A DNA stretch of 64,000 nt, taken from assembly GCF_040530035.1 (NCBI RefSeq), contig NZ_JBEWCD010000001.1, positions 1,302,001 through 1,366,000 on the forward strand, read 5' to 3'. The notes beneath the pieces are model-generated. The model did no database searches, was not told the origin of the DNA, and saw only the letters and a list, made by a program, of their open reading frames with translations. The stretch comes from Roseibium sp. HPY-6 (GTDB lineage: Bacteria > Pseudomonadota > Alphaproteobacteria > Rhizobiales > Stappiaceae). This document shows, one piece after another, positions 51,568-61,802 of this stretch; positions within the stretch are counted from its first letter, which is position 1; the number at the start of each line of letters is the position of its first letter. A program made the translations under genes and the position numbers.

Positions 51568-52554
51568 TTAGCGGCTGCCCATCGCTGTAAGGCGGACCTT
51601 CCGGATCGCGACCCAGAACGCCTCAGACCGGCGGCGAACTTCCTCGGCTTCGACAGCAACGCGCGTCAGATTGGCGGTAGTCACCTGCGGCGTTTCGGCC
51701 GCCGCTACGAGCACATCGAGCGCTGTGGAAGTCTGTTCAAGCAATTCGACATAGGCCGTCAGGCTTTCGTGAAACTCGGCGATGCTTCTTGACGTCGCGC
51801 TGAATTTCCTGTTCGCCAACCCGACGGCCTGCGTGTTGCCGGAGAGTTCGGCAATGCGCCGCTCCGCCCGGATGTTCACGAGGTCGATTTCGCGCGCCCG
51901 CAGGAAAATCGTGTAGATCTGGCTGGTGTCGTCACCAAGTGCCTGCAAAAGCTCCTGAATATCACCCTTGCTTTGCAGGATTGACTGTCGAACTGCGGCG
52001 CCGGCACGCGCCTGACCAAACCTTTGCGCAATATCGCTGGCATATGTTGCGCCTTGCGGAATGAGCGCGGAGAGCCCGCCGCCCGGCACAATGCCGATAG
52101 CAGCGACGGAGTTGGCGAGCGTCGCGAGTTCGTCAACCCGATTGTTGAAGGCGGCAGTGTTCTTGCCTTCGGCGATATCGACCAGCATTCCGTTGTAGAT
52201 TGCGACGGCGGACAGGGCGTCGCGCCGGGCGACAATTGCGGGGTCTTCGTTGAGACGGGCTTCCGTGCCGCCACGTGCGGTGCTTGGGTCAAAGCACTGC
52301 GGGTATCCCAAACGCGACGTCCCGCATTTGGCGGTGCTGGCAGTTGGCGTCCTGCCGGAAACAATCGGTGAAATCTCGTCAATAAGCAGATCACCGGCAT
52401 CCCGAGCCTGTGTGAATGCATCGGCATAGGTGGTGAGTGTTTCGACCGGAATGCCCGAGCAACTGGCGATAAAGGAAAACAGCGGCAACAGAACTGCAGC
52501 AAGCGCCGCACGCTCACTTGAAAACGCCCCCCGCGCTCCAGCGAAACCAGCCAA
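51568..52554 (-). CDS. Predicted lipoprotein, unknown function
   Basis: 328 residues. A lipobox (FIASC, Cys32) follows a hydrophobic signal, predicting an envelope lipoprotein. The mature part is mostly helical with an early CGTSRLGYPQC pair that may form a disulfide. No family is recognised. It lies on the same strand 154 bases before the hydrolase gene, so a shared transcript is possible. The start is a TTG; no other codon in frame allows a full signal. Confidence 0.6.
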   Translation of the reverse strand: MAGFAGARGAFSSERAALAAVLLPLFSFIASCSGIPVETLTTYADAFTQARDAGDLLIDEISPIVSGRTPTASTAKCGTSRLGYPQCFDPSTARGGTEARLNEDPAIVARRDALSAVAIYNGMLVDIAEGKNTAAFNNRVDELATLANSVAAIGIVPGGGLSALIPQGATYASDIAQRFGQARAGAAVRQSILQSKGDIQELLQALGDDTSQIYTIFLRAREIDLVNIRAERRIAELSGNTQAVGLANRKFSATSRSIAEFHESLTAYVELLEQTSTALDVLVAAAETPQVTTANLTRVAVEAEEVRRRSEAFWVAIRKVRLTAMGSR

Positions 52555-52852
52555 TTCCTATCCCCCGACGGGCCGGGCCCGCAGGAGCGGAATCACCGAC
52601 TTACCGAGCCTAACGGGCCGATACGCGCATTAGCAACCGAAAGAAGTGCCGTAACGGACACCTACCCACATCTAGTTCCCCAAAATGACCTTTGGCTCGC
52701 GGTCTTCGCGCCGAACGAAACGCCAAAAGACAGGCGGAATTCGCTCTCTCCTGACACCATGATGTCAGGAGACTGACAGGAAGTCCGGAAAAGCCTCCTG
52801 AAGTCGTCTGAGCCCCCTTTCCTCGCGCGCGGAACAGGACCATATTGCCCCC
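52555..52852. other. Divergent promoter region of lipoprotein and uvrB
   Basis: 298 bases without a gene. The main feature is the 26-base inverted repeat at 52747-52772. No classic alphaproteobacterial SOS box (GTTC-N7-GTTC) was noticed. Confidence 0.4.
52747..52772. repeat. Perfect 10-bp inverted repeat upstream of uvrB
   Basis: TCTCCTGACA, CCATGA, TGTCAGGAGA, ending 80 bases before the uvrB start. Operator-like spacing (16 bp between arm starts) and perfect symmetry. Confidence 0.6.
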
Positions 52853-55969
<3,117 letters not shown>

Positions 55970-56124
55970 TTAATCGGTACAGAGGCCCCATTTTGGCTGT
56001 GTACAAAACAAGGGCACCTATTTTTTTCACTCGAAATCAACTTATTCCGACGACAAAGAGTGAATATGATACCAAACAAAACTGACTCGCTTTAGTGTGA
56101 ACAAGTGTCTTGGGGAGATCTGAC

Positions 56125-56319
56125 ATGAAAGATCGCAACGTTAAAAAGCAGGCAGCACCTTCAATCAAGGGTAGCGAAAACCGTGACAGTGGGCTTTATC
56201 AGACGGTACGCCGAGATATTCAATCACTGCAGCATGCAGCTGAAAATACAACGAACGACAAATGGATATCGATTAGAAGATCTATAGCTACGGGAAAGTT
56301 CGCAAACGCAAAAAAGTAA
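56125..56319 (+). CDS. Small basic protein preceding the dGTPase
   Basis: 64 residues, rich in Lys, Arg, Asn and Ser (DRNVKKQAAPSIKG; KWISIRRSIATGKFANAKK). No family is recognised and there is no membrane segment. GGGGAG lies 7 bases before ATG 56125. It ends 15 bases before the dGTPase start, and both have the same AT-rich composition, so they form a two-gene unit. It could be a regulator, an inhibitor or a DNA-binding partner of the dGTPase. Confidence 0.62.
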   Translation: MKDRNVKKQAAPSIKGSENRDSGLYQTVRRDIQSLQHAAENTTNDKWISIRRSIATGKFANAKK

Positions 56320-56334
56320 GGGCAAAATAACCCA

Positions 56335-57807
56335 ATGCCGGGTCTCTATCGCAAGACAGATTCTAAGCGCCACGCCGTTGCAAGTAAAATTGCCAGTACG
56401 GAACCCTATCGTAGCGCTTGGCGTAGAGATTATGCTAGGTTGTTACATTCTGCTTCTTTCAGGCGACTTCAAGGTAAAACTCAGGTATTTCCTGGAGTCG
56501 AAAGCGATTTTTTCAGAAATCGACTTACGCACTCTTTAGAAGTAGCACAAATTGCCAAATCAATTGCCATTAAGCTAAATGAAACTCATAAACTCTTTAA
56601 AAACAAAAACAAAAAAATTGAACCTGATTTAGTTGAATTTGCTGGCCTAGCACACGATTTAGGACACCCTCCATTTGGTCACAACGGCGAGGAAGCGTTG
56701 GATGAATGCATGCGCGACCATGGTGGATTTGAAGGGAATGCACAGACACTTAGAATACTCTCTCGGCTTGAAAAGAAAGAAAATGCTCTGCCAGCAACCA
56801 GCGAGTACATAGTATTCGACCAAGATGGCTCTGATCAGCGGCGTGGTCTTGGACTTACCTACAGATCACTCGCCTCTGTGTTGAAATATGACAACCCTAT
56901 TCCAGAACGAAGCCGAGACAGAGAGAACAAAGAAGAAGTAGTAAAGGGGTACTACAGAGGCGACTTCGAACTCGTTAAAGAAATAAAGAGAGCTGTACTA
57001 GGAAAATATTTCAGAGGGAAGTTTAAAACAATTGAATGCAGCATTATGGATATTGCAGATGATATTGCATATTCGACGTATGATCTCGAAGATGTATTCA
57101 AAAGCGGATTCAAGAAACCTTTGGACCTATTTGTACTTCCATCAAATATCTATGAGAACGTTGTCAAAACAATCAACAAAAGACTGAAGAAACAGTATCC
57201 AGACCACCCAAACATGAAAGTTAACACAAGCGACATTCAAGAAATACTGCACTACGTTTTCGTTGAAGAATTATTTGAATTTGGAAAAAACGAGTACAAG
57301 TTACTTAAAAAAAGGAAGATGTCCGCAGAAGCAAAGAAAATGTACTATGCTGCACAGTCGCAACAGGCATCGCAAACTTTGGCTGAAAACGGATACTATC
57401 GGACAAGATTTACTTCCAAGTTGGTTGAAATGGCCCTCAACGGTATTGAAGTAAAAAAGCATAAGAAATACCCGCAATTGCACCAAGCGCGGCTCGACGT
57501 ATATACATTTATCATAGTGGAAGTGCTGAAAAACATAACATTTGAAACTATAATTCGCGCTCCCGCACTACAAGTTGTAGAGTATAGAGGGCGAGACATC
57601 GTAAAAAAGATTTTCGAAGCAATTATAAAGGATGGTGGTGAAAGGTTACTGCCGGATGACTTCAGAGAGACTTTTTGCGGTGGCGATGAGCTAAATCGGT
57701 ACCGAACTGCTTGTGACTTCATAGCCGGCATGACCGATAGATATGCAATTGAATTCTACACAAGACTTTACGGTGCAAATGGAATGACGATGCATAAGCC
57801 TTTGTAA
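56335..57807 (+). CDS. Deoxyguanosine triphosphate triphosphohydrolase (dGTPase), AT-rich
   Basis: 490 residues, near the size of E. coli Dgt. The HD-domain metal site is complete: RNRLTHSLEVAQIA (H66), FAGLAHDLGHPPFGHNGE (H107, D108) and MDIADDIAYSTYDLEDV, plus the family string GGFEGNAQTLR. It splits dGTP to deoxyguanosine and triphosphate. Base use is far from the neighbours: 38% GC in a hand-counted 60-base line (57301-57360) against 58% in a uvrB line. That indicates transfer. dGTPases of this kind can deplete dGTP to stop phage replication; whether this one does is inference. A separate housekeeping dgt is expected elsewhere. Confidence 0.9.
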   Translation: MPGLYRKTDSKRHAVASKIASTEPYRSAWRRDYARLLHSASFRRLQGKTQVFPGVESDFFRNRLTHSLEVAQIAKSIAIKLNETHKLFKNKNKKIEPDLVEFAGLAHDLGHPPFGHNGEEALDECMRDHGGFEGNAQTLRILSRLEKKENALPATSEYIVFDQDGSDQRRGLGLTYRSLASVLKYDNPIPERSRDRENKEEVVKGYYRGDFELVKEIKRAVLGKYFRGKFKTIECSIMDIADDIAYSTYDLEDVFKSGFKKPLDLFVLPSNIYENVVKTINKRLKKQYPDHPNMKVNTSDIQEILHYVFVEELFEFGKNEYKLLKKRKMSAEAKKMYYAAQSQQASQTLAENGYYRTRFTSKLVEMALNGIEVKKHKKYPQLHQARLDVYTFIIVEVLKNITFETIIRAPALQVVEYRGRDIVKKIFEAIIKDGGERLLPDDFRETFCGGDELNRYRTACDFIAGMTDRYAIEFYTRLYGANGMTMHKPL

Positions 57808-57910
57808 AATAGACAAATGTAAATGAACGAGGTTTTCAAGAACACCGAAAAAAACGCCCGCGCTTCAAAGACCCGTTTTGCCGATTGACACAGCGTGTTA
57901 CTCTCTTCTC

Positions 57911-58285
57911 ATGTCCTGGAAACCCGACGGCTATACGTCCGCCAGCCCTTACCTGATCGTGCGCGACGCCGAGGCGACGCTTCGGTTTCTGGAGCATGCC
58001 TTCTCGGCCACCCGGCTGCGCATTCACACCCGGGAAGGCGGCGCCGGGATCAAGCATGCCGAGGCGCGTCTCGATGATACCGTCATCATGCTGGGCGAAA
58101 TGCCGGAAACCGTCGCTGCTCATGTGCATGTCTATGTCGCGGATGCCGACGCCGCGTTTGCAAGGGCCGTTGAGGCGGGTGGTCAGATCATCCAGGCGAT
58201 GAGCCGCTCCGGCGATGGCGACTATCGCGGCGGGATCGCCGACCCGAACGGCATCGTCTGGTGGATCTCCACGCAGGAAGACTGA
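57911..58285 (+). CDS. VOC-family (glyoxalase/bleomycin-resistance-like) protein
   Basis: 124 residues in two beta-alpha-beta-beta-beta units. Typical segments: SASPYLIVRDAEATLRFLEHAFSA, ARLDDTVIMLGE, HVHVYVADADAAFARAVEAGG and the C-terminal YRGGIADPNGIVWWIST. Similar to the PhnB-like/YdeP-type VOC group; ligand unknown. Base composition returns to the genome norm here, marking the end of the AT-rich islet. Confidence 0.88.
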   Translation: MSWKPDGYTSASPYLIVRDAEATLRFLEHAFSATRLRIHTREGGAGIKHAEARLDDTVIMLGEMPETVAAHVHVYVADADAAFARAVEAGGQIIQAMSRSGDGDYRGGIADPNGIVWWISTQED

Positions 58286-58312
58286 CAAACAGCGTTTTCT
58301 TTAACGGTCGGC

Positions 58313-59524
58313 TTAGTCGCTCGCGGGCAACCCAAGGGACCCGAAGCTGGTGACCGACCGGAGATCGCTGAAGACCGAAACGGCAAATGACGCAAGATAG
58401 GCGATCGCCACGAAAGCAAGCCCGGCCTGCGGACCGGCAGAACCCGCGACGAGACCTCCCAGAAGCGCGCCCAAGGGCCTTATCCCATAGATGGCCGTTT
58501 GGATGACCGCATTCACCCGCCCGAGCATCGCAGGTGGCGTGACAAGCTGACGAACCGAGTTCTGGACGACGAGCCACATCGACGGCCCGAAGCCAAGCAG
58601 AAAAAAGGTGGCGTAAAGCCAGAATTCTCCGGTCTCGGGCTGGATCGCAAGCAGACCGCAGGCCGCAAGCACAGAACTCCCCGGTCCGAACAGCAGGATG
58701 ACAGAAGGCGAGATCCGATTGGAAAAACGGCCCGCCAGCCAGCTCCCCAAAATGGCAGCCAATCCGAATGCGGCGAGACAGATGCCGAATGTCCCGGCAC
58801 TAAGGCGATAGATCTCCTTAATCACGGGGACCATAATGACCAGCAGCGCCGCAAACGCGAGATTCCAGAAGACCGCGCAAAGCGAGATGGGCAGCAGCAG
58901 TGGATGCCGGACAACATACCGGGCACCCTCCAGGATCTGCGGGAGAACTCTTGACGCCGGCTTTTGCACGATGTCGAATTTCGGGAGGGAAACCGAAGCC
59001 ATCACGGCAACACCTGACGCGGCGCAGGCAACAGCGAATATCAACGCGGCGGGCGCTTGGCCGATGGCGAGGCCCACGGCCAGCGGGACGGCGAATGAGC
59101 TGATCGCACGGGGAATTTCGATGCTGGCGTTTGCCCGGGCCAAATGCTGAGGACCGACCGCTCTGGGCACCATGGAAAGCGCCGTCAGGCCAAACAGAAC
59201 CACACCAAATCCGGCGAACGTGATCGCAGCGCCAAACCAGAAAACGGTCCCGAGGAAAATGCTTGCGACAGCGCCACCGAAACCTGCCACGGACATTGCA
59301 GCCGACGCGATGGCAAGGGTCCGCAATTGTTTCCGGTCGATAAGAATGCCGAATGGAATCGAGCCGATCAGATGAGCCGCCGACTGGCAGGCGACGAGAA
59401 TGCCTATGACTTCAGGAGATGCCCCAAAGGCCAGGACAGCGACGAGCGGAACGGAAACGAGCGCAATCTGATCAGCAAAGTGCATCCCGTAGGCGGCACC
59501 TGTCAGGCGGTGAATGGTGGACAA
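58313..59524 (-). CDS. Major facilitator superfamily transporter
   Basis: 403 residues, twelve membrane helices. The loop 2-3 motif is seen in a variant form (GILIDRKQLRTL), and the central loop between helices 6 and 7 and the repeat LAAILGSWLAGRFSNRISP in the second half are usual. Probably a drug or metabolite exporter of the EntS/MFS_3 type. The start is a TTG with AAGGAG 7 bases upstream; the open frame runs 13 codons further without a site. Convergent with the VOC gene. Confidence 0.86.
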   Translation of the reverse strand: MSTIHRLTGAAYGMHFADQIALVSVPLVAVLAFGASPEVIGILVACQSAAHLIGSIPFGILIDRKQLRTLAIASAAMSVAGFGGAVASIFLGTVFWFGAAITFAGFGVVLFGLTALSMVPRAVGPQHLARANASIEIPRAISSFAVPLAVGLAIGQAPAALIFAVACAASGVAVMASVSLPKFDIVQKPASRVLPQILEGARYVVRHPLLLPISLCAVFWNLAFAALLVIMVPVIKEIYRLSAGTFGICLAAFGLAAILGSWLAGRFSNRISPSVILLFGPGSSVLAACGLLAIQPETGEFWLYATFFLLGFGPSMWLVVQNSVRQLVTPPAMLGRVNAVIQTAIYGIRPLGALLGGLVAGSAGPQAGLAFVAIAYLASFAVSVFSDLRSVTSFGSLGLPASD

Positions 59525-59620
59525 AGGCAAACTCCTTAAGTTTGCCCGGCACAATAGGAACACAGCTGTTTCTGAACGACCCGAAACGCGAGCGCATGAG
59601 TTCCAGACCTTTGCTCTTGC

Positions 59621-59703
59621 GCCGTCCAGGACCTGATCCGGGACGTCTCTCGTTCGCCACCGACAGGCCCCGGCTCAAGAGAGGGCGGCAACATTTTTGG
59701 CCA
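59621..59703 (+). repeat. REP-like palindromic element, type B (copy 1)
   Basis: Two palindromes in a row, of the form 'CCGTCC.GGAC..GATCCGGGAC' and 'GGCCCCGGCTC...GGCGGCAACATTT'. This copy has a damaged second stem (AAGAGAGGG instead of AAGGCCGGG). It is the first of the series that runs to about 62.9 kb. Confidence 0.7.
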
Positions 59704-59726
59704 CCTTGATACCTCAAGCATTGTTA

Positions 59727-59757
59727 GTCATCCCCGACTTGATCGGGGATCCAATCC
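59727..59757 (+). repeat. Palindromic element, type A (unit 1, left end)
   Basis: GTCAT, CCCCGA, CTTGA, TCGGGG, ATCC and AATCC. Forms a 6-bp GC-rich stem with a 5-base loop. 15 bases before the first GIY-YIG gene. Confidence 0.85.
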
Positions 59758-59772
59758 ACGCAACAACCGGGT

Positions 59773-60060
59773 ATGGCGTTTTTCGTCTACATCCTCGCCA
59801 GCCGCCAGCGCGGGACCCTTTACACCGGCGTGACCAATGACCTGGCGAGACGGGTGCATGAACATCGGGAAAAAACTGGTAGCGCGTTTACCCGGCGCTA
59901 CGGTGTCACCCGCTTGGTTTACTACGAAACTTTCGACACTCCGGATACAGCCATCGCCCGCGAGAAGCGTCTCAAACGCTGGCCAAGGGAATGGAAGGTG
60001 CAGACAATTGAGAAGTTTAATCCGGAGTGGCGGGATCTCTATGAAGACCTGAACCGCTGA
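59773..60060 (+). CDS. GIY-YIG nuclease-family protein, copy 1
   Basis: 95 residues, a single GIY-YIG catalytic domain (UPF0213/YhbQ-like size). Residues expected for catalysis are present: FVYILAS (the GIY strand), GTLYTGVTNDLARRVHEHR (YTG for YIG and the conserved Arg), TAIAREKRLKRWPREWK with the metal-binding Glu, and a C-terminal FNPEWRDLY with the Asn. It is framed by inverted copies of the type A palindrome and has an almost identical copy 726 bases on. It may nick DNA; the link with the repeats is inference. Confidence 0.87.
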   Translation: MAFFVYILASRQRGTLYTGVTNDLARRVHEHREKTGSAFTRRYGVTRLVYYETFDTPDTAIAREKRLKRWPREWKVQTIEKFNPEWRDLYEDLNR

Positions 60061-60079
60061 TTTGAATTTGCGGGCAGGT

Positions 60080-60110
60080 GGAATGGATCCCCGATCAAGT
60101 CGGGTATGAC
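60080..60110 (-). repeat. Palindromic element, type A (unit 1, right end, inverted)
   Basis: Inverted copy of the element at 59727, with the variant CCCGACTTG and one substitution in the stem (GGGTATGAC). 20 bases after the first GIY-YIG gene. Confidence 0.82.
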
Positions 60111-60134
60111 CTTGAGTATAGATTTCAATGCCCT

Positions 60135-60446
60135 GCCCCAAAAGCGCGCTGTCCCGAACCTCTTTGGTTCGCCGCCAGTAGGCCCCGGCTCAAGGCCGGG
60201 GCGGCAACATTTGTGGGGAAACTGCGTTGCTTCAAAACGTGCCGTCCCGGACTCGATCCGGGAACTTTCTCGTTCGCCGCTGATTGGCCCCGGCTTAAGG
60301 CCGGGTCGGCAACATTTGTGGGGAGACTGCGTTGCTTCAAAACGTGCCGTCCCGGACTCGATCCGGGACCTCTCTCGCTCCCCTCCGGCAGGCCCCAGCT
60401 CGAGACCGGGGCAGCGACATTTGTGGGGAGACTGCGTTACCCAGGC
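60135..60446 (+). repeat. Array of three type B elements, about 104 bp each
   Basis: Copies at about 60135-60238 (lacking about 14 bases), 60239-60342 and 60343-60446. Each has the palindrome TCCCGGA, CTCGA, TCCGGGA, then GGCCCCGGCT.AAG.CCGGG, then GGCAACATTTGTGGGGA and ACTGCGTT. The copies differ at scattered positions, so they are not recent slippage products alone. Confidence 0.82.
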
Positions 60447-60452
60447 ACGTTT

Positions 60453-60483
60453 GTCATCCCCGACTTGATCGGGGATCCAATCC
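60453..60483 (+). repeat. Palindromic element, type A (unit 2, left end)
   Basis: Identical to the element at 59727 and followed by the same 15 bases up to the second GIY-YIG start. Confidence 0.85.
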
Positions 60484-60498
60484 ACGCAACAACCGGGT

Positions 60499-60786
60499 AT
60501 GGCGTTTTTCGTCTACATCCTCGCCAGCCGCCAGCACGGGACCCTCTACACGGGTGTCACCAATGACCTGGCAAGACGGGTGCATGAACATCGGGAAAAA
60601 ACTGGTAGTGCGTTTACCCGGCGCTATGGTGTGACCCGCTTGGTTTACTACGAAACCTTCGACACTCCGGATACAGCCATCGCCCGCGAGAAGCGTCTCA
60701 AACGCTGGCCAAGAGAATGGAACGTGCAGACAATTGAGAAGTTTAATCCGGAGTGGCGGGATCTCTATGAAGATCTCAACCGTTGA
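60499..60786 (+). CDS. GIY-YIG nuclease-family protein, copy 2
   Basis: 95 residues, differing from copy 1 only at residue 13 (H for R) and residue 75 (N for K). All catalytic-type residues are kept. At DNA level the two genes differ at 15 positions, 13 of which are silent. The upstream 46 bases are identical, and the downstream about 160 bases are nearly so, including the inverted type A element. It is therefore a duplicated unit, not just a duplicated gene. Confidence 0.87.
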   Translation: MAFFVYILASRQHGTLYTGVTNDLARRVHEHREKTGSAFTRRYGVTRLVYYETFDTPDTAIAREKRLKRWPREWNVQTIEKFNPEWRDLYEDLNR

Positions 60787-60805
60787 TTTGAATTTGCGGG
60801 CAGGT

Positions 60806-60836
60806 GGATTGGATCCCCGATCAAGTCGGGGATGAC
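60806..60836 (-). repeat. Palindromic element, type A (unit 2, right end, inverted)
   Basis: Inverted copy with a perfect stem (CCCCGA...TCGGGG), 20 bases after the second GIY-YIG gene. Confidence 0.85.
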
Positions 60837-60870
60837 CTTGAGTATAGATTTCAATGCCCTGCCCCAAACT

Positions 60871-60965
60871 GTGCTGTCCCGGACCTCTTTGGTTCGCCGC
60901 CAGTAGGCCCCGGCTCAAGGCCGGGGCGGCAAGATTTGTGGCCGCCTTCTTGCCCCAAGCACGTT
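60871..60965 (+). repeat. Type B element (after unit 2)
   Basis: Matches the short type B copy at 60135 (TGTGCTGTCCCGGACC, GGTTCGCCGCCAGTAGGCC, CCGGCTCAAGGCCGGGG), again with the about 14-base gap in the first palindrome. Confidence 0.78.
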
Positions 60966-60966
60966 T

Positions 60967-60996
60967 GTCATCCCCGACTTGATCGGGGATCCACTC
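60967..60996 (+). repeat. Palindromic element, type A (solitary)
   Basis: GTCATCCCCGACTTGATCGG then GGATCCACTC; same stem as the bracketing copies but with no nuclease gene after it. Could be a remnant or a new insertion. Confidence 0.82.
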
Positions 60997-61111
60997 ACTT
61001 CCAGAGCAATGATTGAAGCGTCGAACACAAATTTGATGGATGCACGACCTCTTTCAACCATCAGCCATTGTTACGCACGATCAGATCCGACACGTCTTTC
61101 AAACCAGCGAT

Positions 61112-61140
61112 CAGGCCTAGGCTCAAGGCCGGGACGGCAA
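61112..61140 (+). repeat. Partial type B element
   Basis: CAGGCCTAGGCTCAAGGCC then GGGACGGCAA: only the second palindrome of type B, with mismatches. Confidence 0.6.
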
Positions 61141-61224
61141 CAAGAGAGGTCTTGAGTGCAAAAAGGCGAAGAGTTACCTGAAAAAACCCAATGAAAATAG
61201 ACACATGCCCGACAATCCCTCCTC

Positions 61225-61719
61225 TCACGAGTGACAGAGATTCACATCTCGTGCACTTGGCGCGTCGCAGGTTTGCCGGTTCTGCAGCGCGTGGGCGTCT
61301 TCCCGGTAGTCGGAAATGCACGCCGAAAGCGACAGGTACAGCTTCTTGAAGCCTGATGCCGGCGAGTAACCGGCGCGAAGGTGCGCGCCCTTCAGTTCAA
61401 AAGGAACGCTCTTCTCCTCGCCGTCGGTCATCGACGTCACGACCCGTTGGTGGCTCGAATACTTCCCGGGCAGCATGACTGTTGTCATCGCCTTTGCCTG
61501 ACAGGCGCAAATGGAAACAGGCACGGACTTGTCAGTGATCTTGAGGCGCATGCCCGAGACATGTTCATCGCAGGCCGTGTAAGCGGCGAATTGTGCCTCA
61601 TCAAGATCATGATCCGTCATGATCCTGGCGATTTCGGCCTGCCTGTCCTGATGAACGCCAAAGGCCAACCAGAGGATCACTCCGACAAAGCCCAAAGCAA
61701 AATAACCCTTGAGCGGCAT
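61225..61719 (-). CDS. Membrane-anchored Cys-containing protein, unknown (paralogue 1)
   Basis: 164 residues: an N-terminal helix (YFALGFVGVILWLAFGV) as anchor, then an exported domain with the pattern 'D..EaqfAAY.aCd..vSG', 'VPvSICACQAK.M..VMLPGKYSSH.R.V.S.T.GE' and three more C-terminal Cys (SACISDYRED, QTCDAP, VNLCHS). Not a known family to me. GGAGA before ATG 61719. The gene upstream on the same strand is a clear paralogue, so the pair arose by tandem duplication. Confidence 0.7.
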   Translation of the reverse strand: MPLKGYFALGFVGVILWLAFGVHQDRQAEIARIMTDHDLDEAQFAAYTACDEHVSGMRLKITDKSVPVSICACQAKAMTTVMLPGKYSSHQRVVTSMTDGEEKSVPFELKGAHLRAGYSPASGFKKLYLSLSACISDYREDAHALQNRQTCDAPSARDVNLCHS

Positions 61720-61802
61720 GACTTTCTCCAAAACTCAATCAGAAACCGAATGAAGCGATCTACGTAGGGCCACGTGCATTAGCAAAGCAGTTGGCCCAAA
61801 TC

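Noticed and set aside
55970..57910. Direct repeats (att sites) flanking the AT-rich dGTPase islet
   Set aside because: Searched by eye on both edges; no matching repeats of useful length and no integrase, so the mode of entry is not visible.
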